From positions 24,633,401-24,697,400 of the forward strand of contig NC_087252.1 of assembly GCF_037042905.1 (NCBI RefSeq): DNA of 64,000 bases, in the 5' to 3' direction. Below the pieces are notes generated by a model that worked only from the letters and a program-made list of their open reading frames with translations, ran no database searches and had not been told where the DNA came from. Of this stretch, positions 11,455 to 21,469 are shown piece after piece. Source of the DNA: Lytechinus pictus (taxonomy: Eukaryota; Echinodermata; Echinoidea; Temnopleuroida; Toxopneustidae). Numbering within the stretch: position 1 is the stretch's first letter; the number at the start of each line of letters is the position of its first letter. Both the position numbers and the translations under genes were made by a program.

Positions 11455-12068
11455 AAAGGGATGGTCCGGGCTGAAAATATTTATATTTGAATAAATACAG
11501 TAAAATTCACAGAGCAGAATGCTGAAAATTTCACCAAAATCAAATAACAAAGTTATTGAATCTTAAAGTTTATTAACATTTTGTGAAAATAGCTGTATGC
11601 ACATCATCATAAATATTCATTAGGTGGGATGATGATGTCACATCCCCACTTTCCTTTTTCTTATGTTACATGTATTACATGAAATCATAAATGTTTTATT
11701 TGTTCATACATGTGTAAATGATGTGTCTCCATTATGATGAAATAAGTTGCAGCAGTAAATAACAAATGCACTTAATCAGTTGTCAATCCAATTGCTTTAG
11801 TTCTTGGTAGAAAAAAAATTGAATAAACCTAATTTCATATAATAAAATACAAAAGAACAAGTGGGGATATGACATCAATTTGCTCACTGAGTATTCATGA
11901 AGACACGTCTAGAACTGTTTCACTGGAAAATTCAAAAATCTTTAAAATTTCATAACTTTGTTATTCCTTGTCCGATTTTGATAAAATTTTCAGTGTTTTG
12001 TTTGTCTGATTTTTCCTTATTATGTTCAAATAATCATATTTACTTGAGCGTGGAGTATCCCTTTAAGC
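11455..12068. mobile_element. Foldback MITE, 'aaagggatggtccgggc' family
   Basis: Left end ttaaagggatggtccgggct, right end gagtatccctttaag. The arms share (as inverses) gaaaatttcaccaaaatc, aataacaaagttatt and gatgatgtcacatccccac. It is about 610 bp and non-coding. Its organisation is that of the 13672-14255 element but with different termini. Confidence 0.75.
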
Positions 12069-12558
12069 ATAATCCACATCCCACTATCGGGACTAAAAGG
12101 TTTGTCAAAATCTGTTCTTTTGACTTTTTCATTAAAATGTCTGGTTCGTACGAAAGTGACCAAAAAGCGACAGATTTTCACAAGCCTTATGACTACAAGT
12201 ACTAGAAGAGTAATATACAGGTTTCATCAATTTAATCCCTCTCGAGTTTACTTCACATGCCACCGTAGGGGTGCTATACCCCCTACACTAATTCACATTA
12301 CTTTTCAAGGCGTAAACTAGTAAAAACAAACAAAAACTTATAAGTATAAGGGGAGTAAAATGACAACGCATACATGTAGGACGAGCGCCCTCGATCCCTC
12401 ACCCCCACTCATTTTTTGAAACCCCTTTGAAACCTTAATTGGCGGTATGCTAATAATATCCCACTTGTCCTGAATTCGCCAATATACTTCCAAAGGGACA
12501 AATTCAAAATCTTGCTTGATGAATAGCCTTTCTATGAAAATGGGTCTAATGATAAGAA
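12069..12558. other. No feature recognised
   Basis: Intergenic DNA with a short poly-C run and no repeat structure that I can see. Confidence 0.4.
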
Positions 12559-12559
12559 A

Positions 12560-12616
<57 letters not shown>

Positions 12617-12654
12617 AACTACTCCTACTACTACTACTACTACTACAACTGCTC

Positions 12655-12696
<42 letters not shown>

Positions 12697-12701
12697 TACT
12701 G

Positions 12702-12779
<78 letters not shown>

Positions 12780-12784
12780 TACTG

Positions 12785-12836
<52 letters not shown>

Positions 12837-12837
12837 A

Positions 12838-12886
<49 letters not shown>

Positions 12887-12891
12887 TACTG

Positions 12892-12943
<52 letters not shown>

Positions 12944-13003
12944 AACTACTACTACTACTATACTGCTACTACTACTACTAAGTACTACTACTACTACTAC
13001 TAC

Positions 13004-13049
<46 letters not shown>

Positions 13050-13050
13050 T
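12559..13050. repeat. (ACT)n microsatellite about 450 bp long, followed by (AAT)n
   Basis: Almost pure act/cta triplets, interrupted by phase-shifting tatactg and acaactactc words, then (aat)n from about 13005. All open frames across it (poly-Thr, poly-Leu, poly-Tyr) are repeat artefacts. Confidence 0.97.
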
Positions 13051-13671
13051 TATGGAGATATAATACAATAACAGTAGTACACATTAGTTATTATTACTTA
13101 TCATAATAATGATATCCAATAATTAGACATGTTAGAAGGCCAATTCTGAGGCCAGTGCCTATTTCAAAATTAGAAGAGTGATATTGGCAGATGCCTACTG
13201 CCGTGACTGCCCCGAGTGCCCCTTCCACCAGGGTGCGACATAAGCGCTTGCCCAATTGCCCGGGGCAAGTAAAAGTAAGAGTCGGGCAAGTGTTTTGAAC
13301 TTGGAGTAAAGACAAAAACTACTTGCCCGAATCGGGCAAGCAAAATTCTCACCGTGAAATGAAAGTTTACAAAGTTTCCCCATACTTCACATGCAAAAGT
13401 ACAGAAGAGAGAGAGAAAAACAAAGTTAACAACTTCCCTCAATTCAAATTGCAAGCCAGTTTGCGACATTTTTTGTGATCTACACACAAAAACACGCACA
13501 CAGAGTCAGCATACATACATGTGGCTGGTGCGCCCAGCCTCTAGCCCAGCCATTCTCAATTAATTTTGTTGAAGCGCCAAATTTCTTGTTGAGAATCTGG
13601 ACTGCTCCACTATCCAACACGTGAAGAGCGAAATATTGTGGTATGGGGGGAATGCAGGACCACCTGAAGAG
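13051..13671. other. Intergenic DNA with one hAT-like end
   Basis: At 13229 cagggtgcgacataagcg is followed by several 'cttgccc'/'gggcaag' inverted words up to 13345. That is the style of hAT subterminal repeats. A matching opposite end was not found, so the element is not delimited. Confidence 0.4.
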
Positions 13672-14255
13672 CTTAAAGGTCAAGTATTCCAGAAAAATGT
13701 TGATTTGAATAAATAGAGAAAAATCAAACTAGCAAAACGCTGAAAATTTCATAAAAATCGGATGTAAAATAAGAAAGTTATAACATTTTAAAGTTTTGCT
13801 TATTTTTCACAAAACAGTGATATGCACAACTCAAATGAGACATTCGATGATGTCCCTCACTCACTATTTCTTTTGTTTTTTATTGTTTGAATTATACAAT
13901 ATTTCATTTTTTATAGATTTGACAATAAGGACCGACTTGACTGAATCATAATATGAAACAATGCTCATTCCACATGTTCAGGGAGGAATTAATCGTTGTC
14001 TCGCTTGACAATGAGGAGAAAATTCATATTATAAAATACAAAAGAAATAGTGAGTGGATGACGTCATCAGTCTCCTCATTTGCATACCCACCAGGATGTG
14101 CATATAACTGTTTTCTGAAATTAAGCAAAACTTTAAAATGTCATAACTTTCTTGTTTTACATCCGATTTTGATGAAATTTTCAGTTTTATGCTTGTTGGA
14201 TTATTCTTTTTTTATTCACATCAAATTTTTGTTCGGGTGGACGTGTCCTTTAAGT
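13672..14255. mobile_element. Full-length foldback MITE, 'aaaggacaagtccacc' family
   Basis: The left half starts taaaggtcaagtattccag and the right half ends ggtggacgtgtcctttaag. The two halves are inverse through gaataaatagagaaaaatc, atcggatgtaaaataagaaag, tatgcacaactcaaatgag and actcactatttcttttg. It is the reference copy for the partial copies at 996, 3240 and 8862. Confidence 0.8.
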
Positions 14256-14430
14256 AAAAAAGCCTTTCAAATGGCAGAGTGCGGTTCTCAATCAACAGAA
14301 GATATAAAAATACCAACTACACAATTTATTTTAAAAAAATTATAAGTGACTTGCTCAAATTAGTGTTAATTATTATGTTTCTGTATTAAATTTTATTCTT
14401 GATGAGGGTCGTGTTTGAAAAGCAAACCGG

Positions 14431-14675
14431 GTATGTTGATTAGTGGTAGAGCGTCAGCCTCATGAACGGGAGGACGTGGGTTCGATCCCCAACAGAGTCA
14501 TACAAAAACATATATATAGGAATGGAACCTTCTGCCTTCTTGCTTGGCGCTCAGCATTTAGATTGGAGAAGGGTAGTAATAACATACATGGAAATGCAGG
14601 GCCCGCTGCAGTTCCCTAACCGAAATGGCTACCCTGAGTAAATAAAACGTAATTATGATTATTATTGTTATTATT
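14431..14675 (+). mobile_element. tRNA-derived SINE, plus strand
   Basis: 14431-14503 resembles a tRNA: A-box region ttagtggtagagcg, loop cctcatgaac (CAT at the anticodon position) and B-box ggttcgatcccc. A body of about 145 bp follows, and then an (att)-rich tail typical of retroposed SINEs. It lacks a good acceptor stem, so it is not a functional tRNA gene. Confidence 0.8.
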
Positions 14676-15164
14676 AAAAGCACTGTTCACAAATCTATGT
14701 TCACATACATAGTCTTTTTACCAATCGTAAATGAATACATTAAAGGTATATTGTATGATTGGTTGATCTCAGACAAGGGCAATGAATCAATTTTGAAATT
14801 ATTACATTCATTAAATACCTATATTATTGCTCTATTTTATCACGGAAAAGAAACTTGCATAACTTTTCTATTTTCATGATATTGAGGGGTAAAACATATA
14901 TTATGACTTGATCGGTTAACCGTTATAAGGTCGAGCTTTCTTATTGACGCCCTCTCGGGTTAAAAAATAAATTGATATTAGAACACCGTTCGAATCATGC
15001 ATATTCATTACGACTCATGCATATTGATGAGTACGTCATGGCGCATGCGCAGTATCAAGAAATCCCCGTGCAGTACAACAAAGTGCAGTACTGTGTGTGT
15101 GCATAGTAGCTGAGTAGAAAGCAAACAGCGAACGGTGCGTGCAAGCTCAATGATCCGATGCTAG
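14676..15164. other. Intergenic DNA with an isolated NRF1-like site
   Basis: ggcgcatgcgcagt near 15040 matches the NRF1 palindrome, just after a 'gagtacgtcatgg' CRE-like word. No exon is evident behind it. The segment leads into the duplicated region that starts at about 15165. Confidence 0.3.
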
Positions 15165-16235
15165 CCGAGCCGGCTAGCGACATGCTTGCGCTCTGCATTA
15201 GTTTCAGATATAATGCACTATTAGCGATAGCACACACAGGATAAAAATATATTGAGCTGTAGCTCCATGATTGTATCGTACGTGAAAAGGGATTCAGACA
15301 CGCTGATTATCTGACGTGAATGACGAAGCAAATGGTTGCCCAATACGGCTTACTTTCGGAATCTTATGTCATGAATCTGAAAGTACTCCAAGACCATGGA
15401 CCTATTACGAATAGGTCCATGCCAAGACTAAAAGAGATACGAGAATCCCAGAGATGGGCAAGGGCCGAGTTCCGAGTTTGATCTTTATTCTGTGGATTGT
15501 AGCTCTTTTATGCACCTTTTCCCTTCATACATAGCTTGGCGTGCTATATACGGGAACTAGAGCGAGGTGCTAGCGCAGCTTACTGTATACTGACTCCTTG
15601 GCCCTTCCCAAAGGAAAGGGGTAGGGGGGAGAGAGAAGAAAGAAAGAAGTGGATTGGTGAAAGAGAATCAGGAGAGCCATCATAAATACAACATACCCTG
15701 ATTTAATATCTTTCCTAAATGTTTCAGTCAGTTTCAGATTATTTGGCTCCACTCGCAAAGTACAGAGGAGAAATTGGAAAAAAAAGTTAAAACAAAAGTA
15801 TTTAAAACTCTAAACAGACGGCCACCACCATTCTGTCTACAGGCACAGCCAAGCATGAAGAAAGGGAAAGGGCGAAGAGAAAAACGATTACTTTCAGGGC
15901 GGGTTCTACGATATAAAACAGGGTTTATTTCATACGGGGTTAAATATAGGCCTATAGTAAAACAACGAAGATTCAACCCCAATGCAGGGTTAAATATAGG
16001 CCTATAGTAAAACATAACGAAGATGCAAACCCAATGCAACACTAGACTACTCTTCGTTTGTTTAGATTGAACTCGCGAGGTCAAAAGGTGAGCTGAGAAA
16101 CCTGTTGATGCGAAGTACGTACGTGTAGTCTACATTGTGTAGACCGTGATAGCACGCATCAAGTTGCAAATTTCGAACAAGCAGAGTAGAGGCGTCATGA
16201 GCCAAAAAAAAATGAGGGGGCAGACATGACCGTAC
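15165..16235. repeat. Tandem segmental duplication, copy A
   Basis: Shares colinear blocks with copy B (16450-17425). Block 1 is gcttgcgctctgcat through cgtgaatgacgaagcaaa, ccaatacggcttactttcgg and aaaagagatacgagaatccc (15175-15450 against 16455-16715). Block 2 is agacggccacc, aggcgaagagaaaaacgatta and ggtcaaaaggtgagctgaga through gaggcgtcatgagcc (15815-16205 against 17028-17395). Copy A also has its own internal 36-bp repeat (gggttaaatataggcctata at 15938 and 15985). Confidence 0.8.
15394..15421 (+). mobile_element. 28-bp near-palindromic insertion with 6-bp target duplication (copy 1)
   Basis: One c, then the 12-base arm catggacctatt, spacer acg and the inverse arm aataggtccatg. Flanked by ccaaga at 15388-15393 and again at 15422-15427. 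In the duplicate region (16683-16688) the same context has a single ccaaga and no insert, so the empty site is visible in this window. Copy 2 is at 18729-18756. See the findings. Confidence 0.85.
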
Positions 16236-16449
16236 CGGTACCCCCACGCGCACACATAACCAACACACACACGCCCTCCACTGATTCACTTACCCCCAGT
16301 GATTCACCTAACCCACTGATTCACTTTCCCCGAAAAAAAAATGTTGTTTCGTGTGACTATTCAGGGGTGTGTGTATGCGTGTTATGGGGATGTAGTGTGT
16401 TGTGTTTGGTAGTCGTATCGTACAAAATACCAACAGTCCAGGAGGTGGA

Positions 16450-17425
16450 CTAGCTAGCGATATGCTTGCGCTCTGCATGCACGTCTACTTTATACATAAT
16501 CCACTATTAGCGACAGCACACACTGGACAAGCATATTATATGGAGCTATATAGCTCCATGATTGTATTGTACGTGAATAAGGATTCACTTGGACACTTGG
16601 ATTATCGAACGTGAATGACGAAGCAAAGGATTGCCCAATACGGCTTACTTTCGGAATATAATGTCATGAATCTGAAAGTACTCCAAGACTAAAAGAGATA
16701 CGAGAATCCCAAAGAAGGGCAAGGGCCTAGTTTGATTTGACGGCCACCTCGCTCTTTGCGCTCGCATCAATATTGTTAGGTAGATGACAATCAGAGATAT
16801 CTATGATGACAATCCTGTTCATGATAACCAAAAGTGCTTAGAATGTCAGAATTTTAGTTCAGAATATCAATCACTTTTTAAGCCCAAGTGATTGATATTC
16901 TGACCTAAAATTTTGACATTCTAAGCACATGTGGTAATCATGAACAGGAATGTCATCTAATTTTAACTAAACAATATTGAAGCGCGTATAAAAAGGGCGA
17001 GATGAAACATTGTCATATGTATATATATAGACGGCCACCCCCATTCTGTCTAGGGCCGAGTATGAAGAAAGGGAAGGGCGAAGAGAAAAACGATTATTTT
17101 CAGGGCGGGATACAAAATAGTAAAACATAGAAGGAAAATAAAAGTTGATGGGACCATGGAGGACACACAGTATTGACATGAAAGTAGGATTATTCTTCGT
17201 TGTTTAGACTGAACTTGCGAGGTCAAAAGGTGAGCTGAGAAACCTGTTGATGCGAAGTATGTAGCGTAGTCTACATCGTGTAGACCATGACAGTGTGTGT
17301 ATCCGACCATTGTCAAGTTGCAAATTTAGAATACAGTGTTATTTGGTCAATGGGGGTCAATCTTTACAAGCAGAGCAGAGGCGTCATGAGCCAAAGCAAA
17401 AAAAATTAGGGGGGTAGACGTAAGG
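16450..17425. repeat. Tandem segmental duplication, copy B
   Basis: Second copy of the unit described for copy A. It is interrupted at about 16742-16992 by two head-to-head units of the 'gcgagcgc' repeat that copy A lacks. It contains the empty site for the 28-bp insertion at 16683-16688. Confidence 0.8.
16742..16992. repeat. Head-to-head pair of 'gcgagcgc' satellite units
   Basis: The left half reads in inverse (ctcgctctttgcgctcgcat, caatcctgttcatgat, gaatgtcagaattttag). The right half reads forward (gacctaaaattttgacatt, gtaatcatgaacagg). The mirror point is near 16890 (cactttttaagcccaagtg). Flanking cgagcgcaaag words match the arrays at 21470-22935. Confidence 0.75.
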
Positions 17426-17879
17426 GGCAAGATTTCTCGGAAAACTCTTATTCTTGCAGCCACACAAGAAAGCTTGTAGCTAGATGTTGAGTAATGAGAA
17501 GTTGAGTATATTCAATATGGTCTATGGTAGAACCGTTGCGCTCTAGGTATGCAGAGGGGTGAATTTCGGAGCCGACCCCGGGGGCCGACCGGCATGTTTT
17601 ACAACAGAACTTTACAAGTCATGCCGTTTGAAACAGGGCAACGAAGTACGTGAAAGAAGACGAAGCAAACTTGGAGAAGCAACGTCCGAGGGGATAGTAA
17701 TTTACGTCTGCTTTGAAACGTGTATCAATAAGGATTTCCAGAGAATGGATCGCAGAGTATTTCTCCAGTATGGGGAGGGTGGGGGTAGCCTATAGGCCTA
17801 ATCAATCCATCAGTGGATGGATGGATGGATGACTGAAAGAATGAATAGATGGATGAATAGGCATATATATGAATGCGTA
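17426..17879. other. No feature recognised
   Basis: Mixed-composition DNA between the duplication and the minisatellite. A 78-codon frame at 17559 has no supporting context. Confidence 0.4.
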
Positions 17880-18523
17880 TCCGGACATCTACCCCCTGGA
17901 CATCCACCCCCCGGACATCCACCACCCGGACATCTACCCCCCGGACATTTACCCCCCCGGACAAGTACCCCCCGGACATCTACCCCCCGGACATCTACCC
18001 CCGGACATCTACCCCCTGGACATCTACCCCCCGGACATCTACCCCCCGGACATCTACCCCCCGGACATCTACCCCCCGGACATTTACCCCCCGGACATCT
18101 ACCCCCCGGACAAGTACCCCCCGGACATCTACCCCCCGGACATCTACCCCCGGACATCTACCCCCCGGACAATAACCCCCCGGACATCTACCCCCCGGAC
18201 ATTTACCCCCCGGACATCTACCCCCCCGGACATCTACCCCCCGGACATTTACCCCCTGGATATTTACCCCCCCCCCCCAGACAGGCTACCCCCGGGCATC
18301 TACTCACGGATATTTTGGATACGGGGGGTAAATGTCCAAGGGGTAGATGTCCGGGGGGTAGATGTCCGGGGGGTAAATGTCCGGGTGGTAGATGTCCGGG
18401 GGGTAGATGTCCTAGGGGGTACTTGTCCTAGGGGGTACTTGTCCTAAGGGGGTGGATGTCCGGGGGGTGGATGTCCGGGTGGTAGATGTCCGGGGGGTGG
18501 ATGTCCAGGGGGTAGATGTCCTA
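17880..18523. repeat. 15-bp minisatellite arranged as two inverted arms
   Basis: About 25 copies of ccggacatctacccc run forward (17880-18278). A 45-bp non-repeat centre follows (gacaggctacccccgggcat and following bases). Then about 13 copies run in the inverse orientation as tagatgtccgggggg (18328-18523). The G-rich strand has runs of five to six G every 15 bases. There are no spacers, so it is not a CRISPR array, and the Pro/Thr-rich frames it creates are artefacts. Confidence 0.95.
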
Positions 18524-18728
18524 GAATCATATGAATGGATGGACAAAGACAAATGGATACCAATGACGAATAATAGATAGGGGCGCCCCATGGGAGCTGT
18601 TGTTGAATGGGCTACCCCTTATTAAATAAACAATAAACAATTAAAAATAGATGGAAAGATGAACTTTTATTGCAACAAATGAGAGGAAGATAGGCCTCCG
18701 GGATACACGCATACAGTGTGTACACGAG

Positions 18729-18756
18729 CATGGACCTATTCGTAATAGGTCCATGG
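18729..18756 (-). mobile_element. 28-bp near-palindromic insertion with 6-bp target duplication (copy 2)
   Basis: Exact reverse complement of copy 1 (15394-15421): 12-base arms catggacctatt and aataggtccatg, with cgt as spacer in this orientation, plus one extra g. Flanked by cacgag at 18723-18728 and again at 18757-18762. The flanks differ from those of copy 1, so the repeat pair is a property of the insertion and not of a duplicated locus. Confidence 0.85.
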
Positions 18757-18762
18757 CACGAG

Positions 18763-20643
18763 CAGTTCAACTGTTGAAAAAATGTGAATGACTGTGGTGC
18801 GTGGCGACGTGAGCAGGACAAAGACATCACTCACATCTTGATTGGCATAACGTAGACTTATTTAGCAATGAAAGTGGAACCGGGAATTGGGACTCCCATT
18901 TTCCTGCTATAAATATAGGAAAAACGAATGATAACTGTTGTTTTATAGCCGAGGAAATGTATTCTTCATATTGGGATTGGGACCAAGGAGATCCCGGCGT
19001 GTCAAAATTTCACAACTCATGGGGAAAATAATATAATAATCATTTTTGATGATTGAAAAAAAATGTGCTCAGTTCACACTGTCACGATTTTTTTTTTGGT
19101 GGGGTTACCTGCAGAAAATAATTTGACAAAGCAAAAGAAAAACATCGTTGGTCATTCCATACATTTCTCAAATTTGACACCTATCAGAATTCCAGGGGGT
19201 GCTGCCCATGGAAAATAATACATGCCGCATCCCCAGCTCCCCCCCCCCCCCGCTTCCAAGAGGCATATAATCGCGGAATAATTAATCGTATCAGCAAGTA
19301 TCAGATCAGTCAAGGCGATCGTATTGATCGTAGAAAGTGTTGGAATATGGTTCAACTATTTTGGAGATCAGTTATGAAAGGCCAATCGTGCATGGTGTTC
19401 GTGACGGATTGCACTATTGTAGGAATAAGAATATTTTGGGGCGGGAAAGTCGCCTACTTCCAAGCGGTGATGACTTTCGGGGAAAAAAAGAAATTTGTGT
19501 TAGAAATTTTTGGGCAAGCCCATTCTGGCGAGGTTCAATGGGTATACGCCTATTCTGATGTATTTAATTTATGGTGATGTGATGCAAATATGTTGCCGAT
19601 AAAAATATAATATTTTGCCTTTATGTGTGTTTTACAACTCACAGGGGGGGGGGGGGGGGGAGGGTCAAGGAGAATACAGTAATAGCTCTGAATACTGACT
19701 GAGAGACACTCCGATCTGCAAAAGTGAAGGCAAAGCTGTCATGGGGCAAGCAAACAAGTAATACTTTCTTGAATAGGCATACCATAATAAAGTTTGTGAG
19801 AATAATATTGAAATAAAGAGAAAAATAACATTGAGAATGCGAACATAAGGAATACACACAACCTAAGGTTAGGAATTGTATAAACAGCGAAAAATACAGA
19901 AAGATGTTATGAACATGCTTTCACTATTCATGAATGTATAATGCAATGATATAAAGGGAAAATGTTTTAAGTTGAATTTAATTTTAACCAGTGGCGTAAA
20001 TAATGAACATAACAAATGAAGGGGCCAGATATACATATAGGGCACAAATCTTGATTTTTGTTGTTGTAATCTATGATAGATTTTGACATGATATTCAGAT
20101 AATAGTTTCCCTTCTCTCTTTCCTTTTTTTTCTTGGCCGTGACAAATTTGGGAATCCATACAGCCCCAAGCCTTATTTTGAACGCCACTGATTTCAACTG
20201 AATATCATCAGAAAAATATTTACAAGGTAGTCAAGTGGCAGCCGACGCAGCGTGTAAAAACAGTATGAATTTCATTGCATGATAATAATAAAATGATAAA
20301 TAATGTCATGTGTGGTTAGCGGAAACGAGGATAGGACGTTTTGTAATTCGCTATGCAGTAAAATAATGAGAATGACTGAAACGATATATATTCAAAATAT
20401 AAATTTCATGAGAGAGAAACGATTCAAACAATAACAGAGTATAATATTATGTTGCGTTCAAATTCCCTTTTGATCGTTCTTTTGATTCCCTTTCAACAAT
20501 CTATTTCTTTCTTCCTTTCTTCTCTCTCTTCCCTTTATTGGGGCGGCCGAGCTAAGGATGGAGGGGGTATCGGATATAAGGAAGCAGTTTAGGTGTTATG
20601 GCACATGACAAGTTCAATTCAGTGGCCTAGTACTAGTAGGTCC
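18763..20643. other. Intergenic DNA with fragments
   Basis: Contains runs of C (19241-19251) and G (19645-19660) that sit next to 'ccagggggtgctgccc' and 'acaggggggg' words, plus otherwise AT-rich DNA. At 20019-20135 a fragment (ggggccagatatac, gataatagtttcccttctct) is shared, as an inverse, with 42300-42500. I see no gene. Confidence 0.4.
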
Positions 20644-20946
20644 ATTGGTAAATTGCCAATTCGTCAACTGCCAACTCATCCATTCACCACATGGTCTACA
20701 TTCATTTAGTCCATGCAATGCCAATCCGTCCATCAACATTTCATCGAACAACCATTTGGTCCAGTTAGTCCAGTATCCAATTCATTTTCATTCATTTTGC
20801 ACAATAACACGTCCAATAACCAAATTGTATATGGACTAAATGACTATTGGATCAGATGGTTATTAGACGGAATGCTGTGGATAATGAACGAACTGATGGT
20901 AGACCAAATAATGATAGTAGACGAGTTGGCATCAGACGAAATGGAA
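20644..20946. repeat. Word-based palindromic element, copy 1
   Basis: Built from repeated short words: 'ccaattcgtc', 'catttggtcc' and 'agtccatgcaat' in the left half. Their inverses (ggaccaaat, agacgagttggc, atcagacgaaatgg) make up the right half. The centre is near 20790 (caattcattttcattcatttt). A second copy with the same plan is at 35312-35698. Confidence 0.75.
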
Positions 20947-21469
20947 GTAAACCGATCCGATCAGTGGACTAGCGCCTAGTATCACGCCGGTATAGATAAG
21001 GAGGTACAATGTTGGAAACGATGCCCAACGGACATGCCCGTATCCAGGATCCATGATTGAGCCCGACTATTTTGGCGCCCCTGTGAACTTTTCGGAAAAT
21101 GGCACCCCGACCCGCCCAGCACGGCTATCATAGATGCCTTAAATGCAGTTTGAATTATCGTATTTCATAATCACGTGAAAAAGGCATCGAAGACCACTTT
21201 TTAATGTGTTCGTGAAAAAAACCATCCATGAATATGTTTTAACCACCTTTTGAAAAAAATAAATGCGACCAGAAAGCACAGAATTTTAAACATTTTTGGG
21301 TTTCAATTTAGTTCAACTTCTCATCAGAGTGGTAGACCATACTAAAATTATGTGCGGGAGCTGTAATTTCTTAACCGGGGGCGGATCCAGCTTTCGCCAA
21401 TAGGGGAGGGGATATTTTCATCTCTTTTCCGATCGAACATTCTGAGTTTTATTGCAACCGTGAACATGA
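20947..21469. other. Intergenic DNA with a 'ggcggatccagc' end
   Basis: At 21378 gggggcggatccagctttcg is one of about ten occurrences in this window of a terminus resembling caggggcggatccag, a hAT-like TIR. The partner end here is not resolved. Confidence 0.4.

Noticed and set aside
12516..13106. 196-codon frame of poly-Thr, poly-Leu and poly-Tyr
   Set aside because: Translation of the (ACT)n and (AAT)n microsatellite.
14431..14503. Possible tRNA gene
   Set aside because: A- and B-boxes are present but the acceptor stem does not pair and a SINE body with an att tail follows.
17817..18447. Pro/His- and Gly/Arg-rich frames; also a possible CRISPR array
   Set aside because: The 15-bp units are adjacent without spacers and inverted half-way, in a eukaryotic setting; it is a minisatellite.
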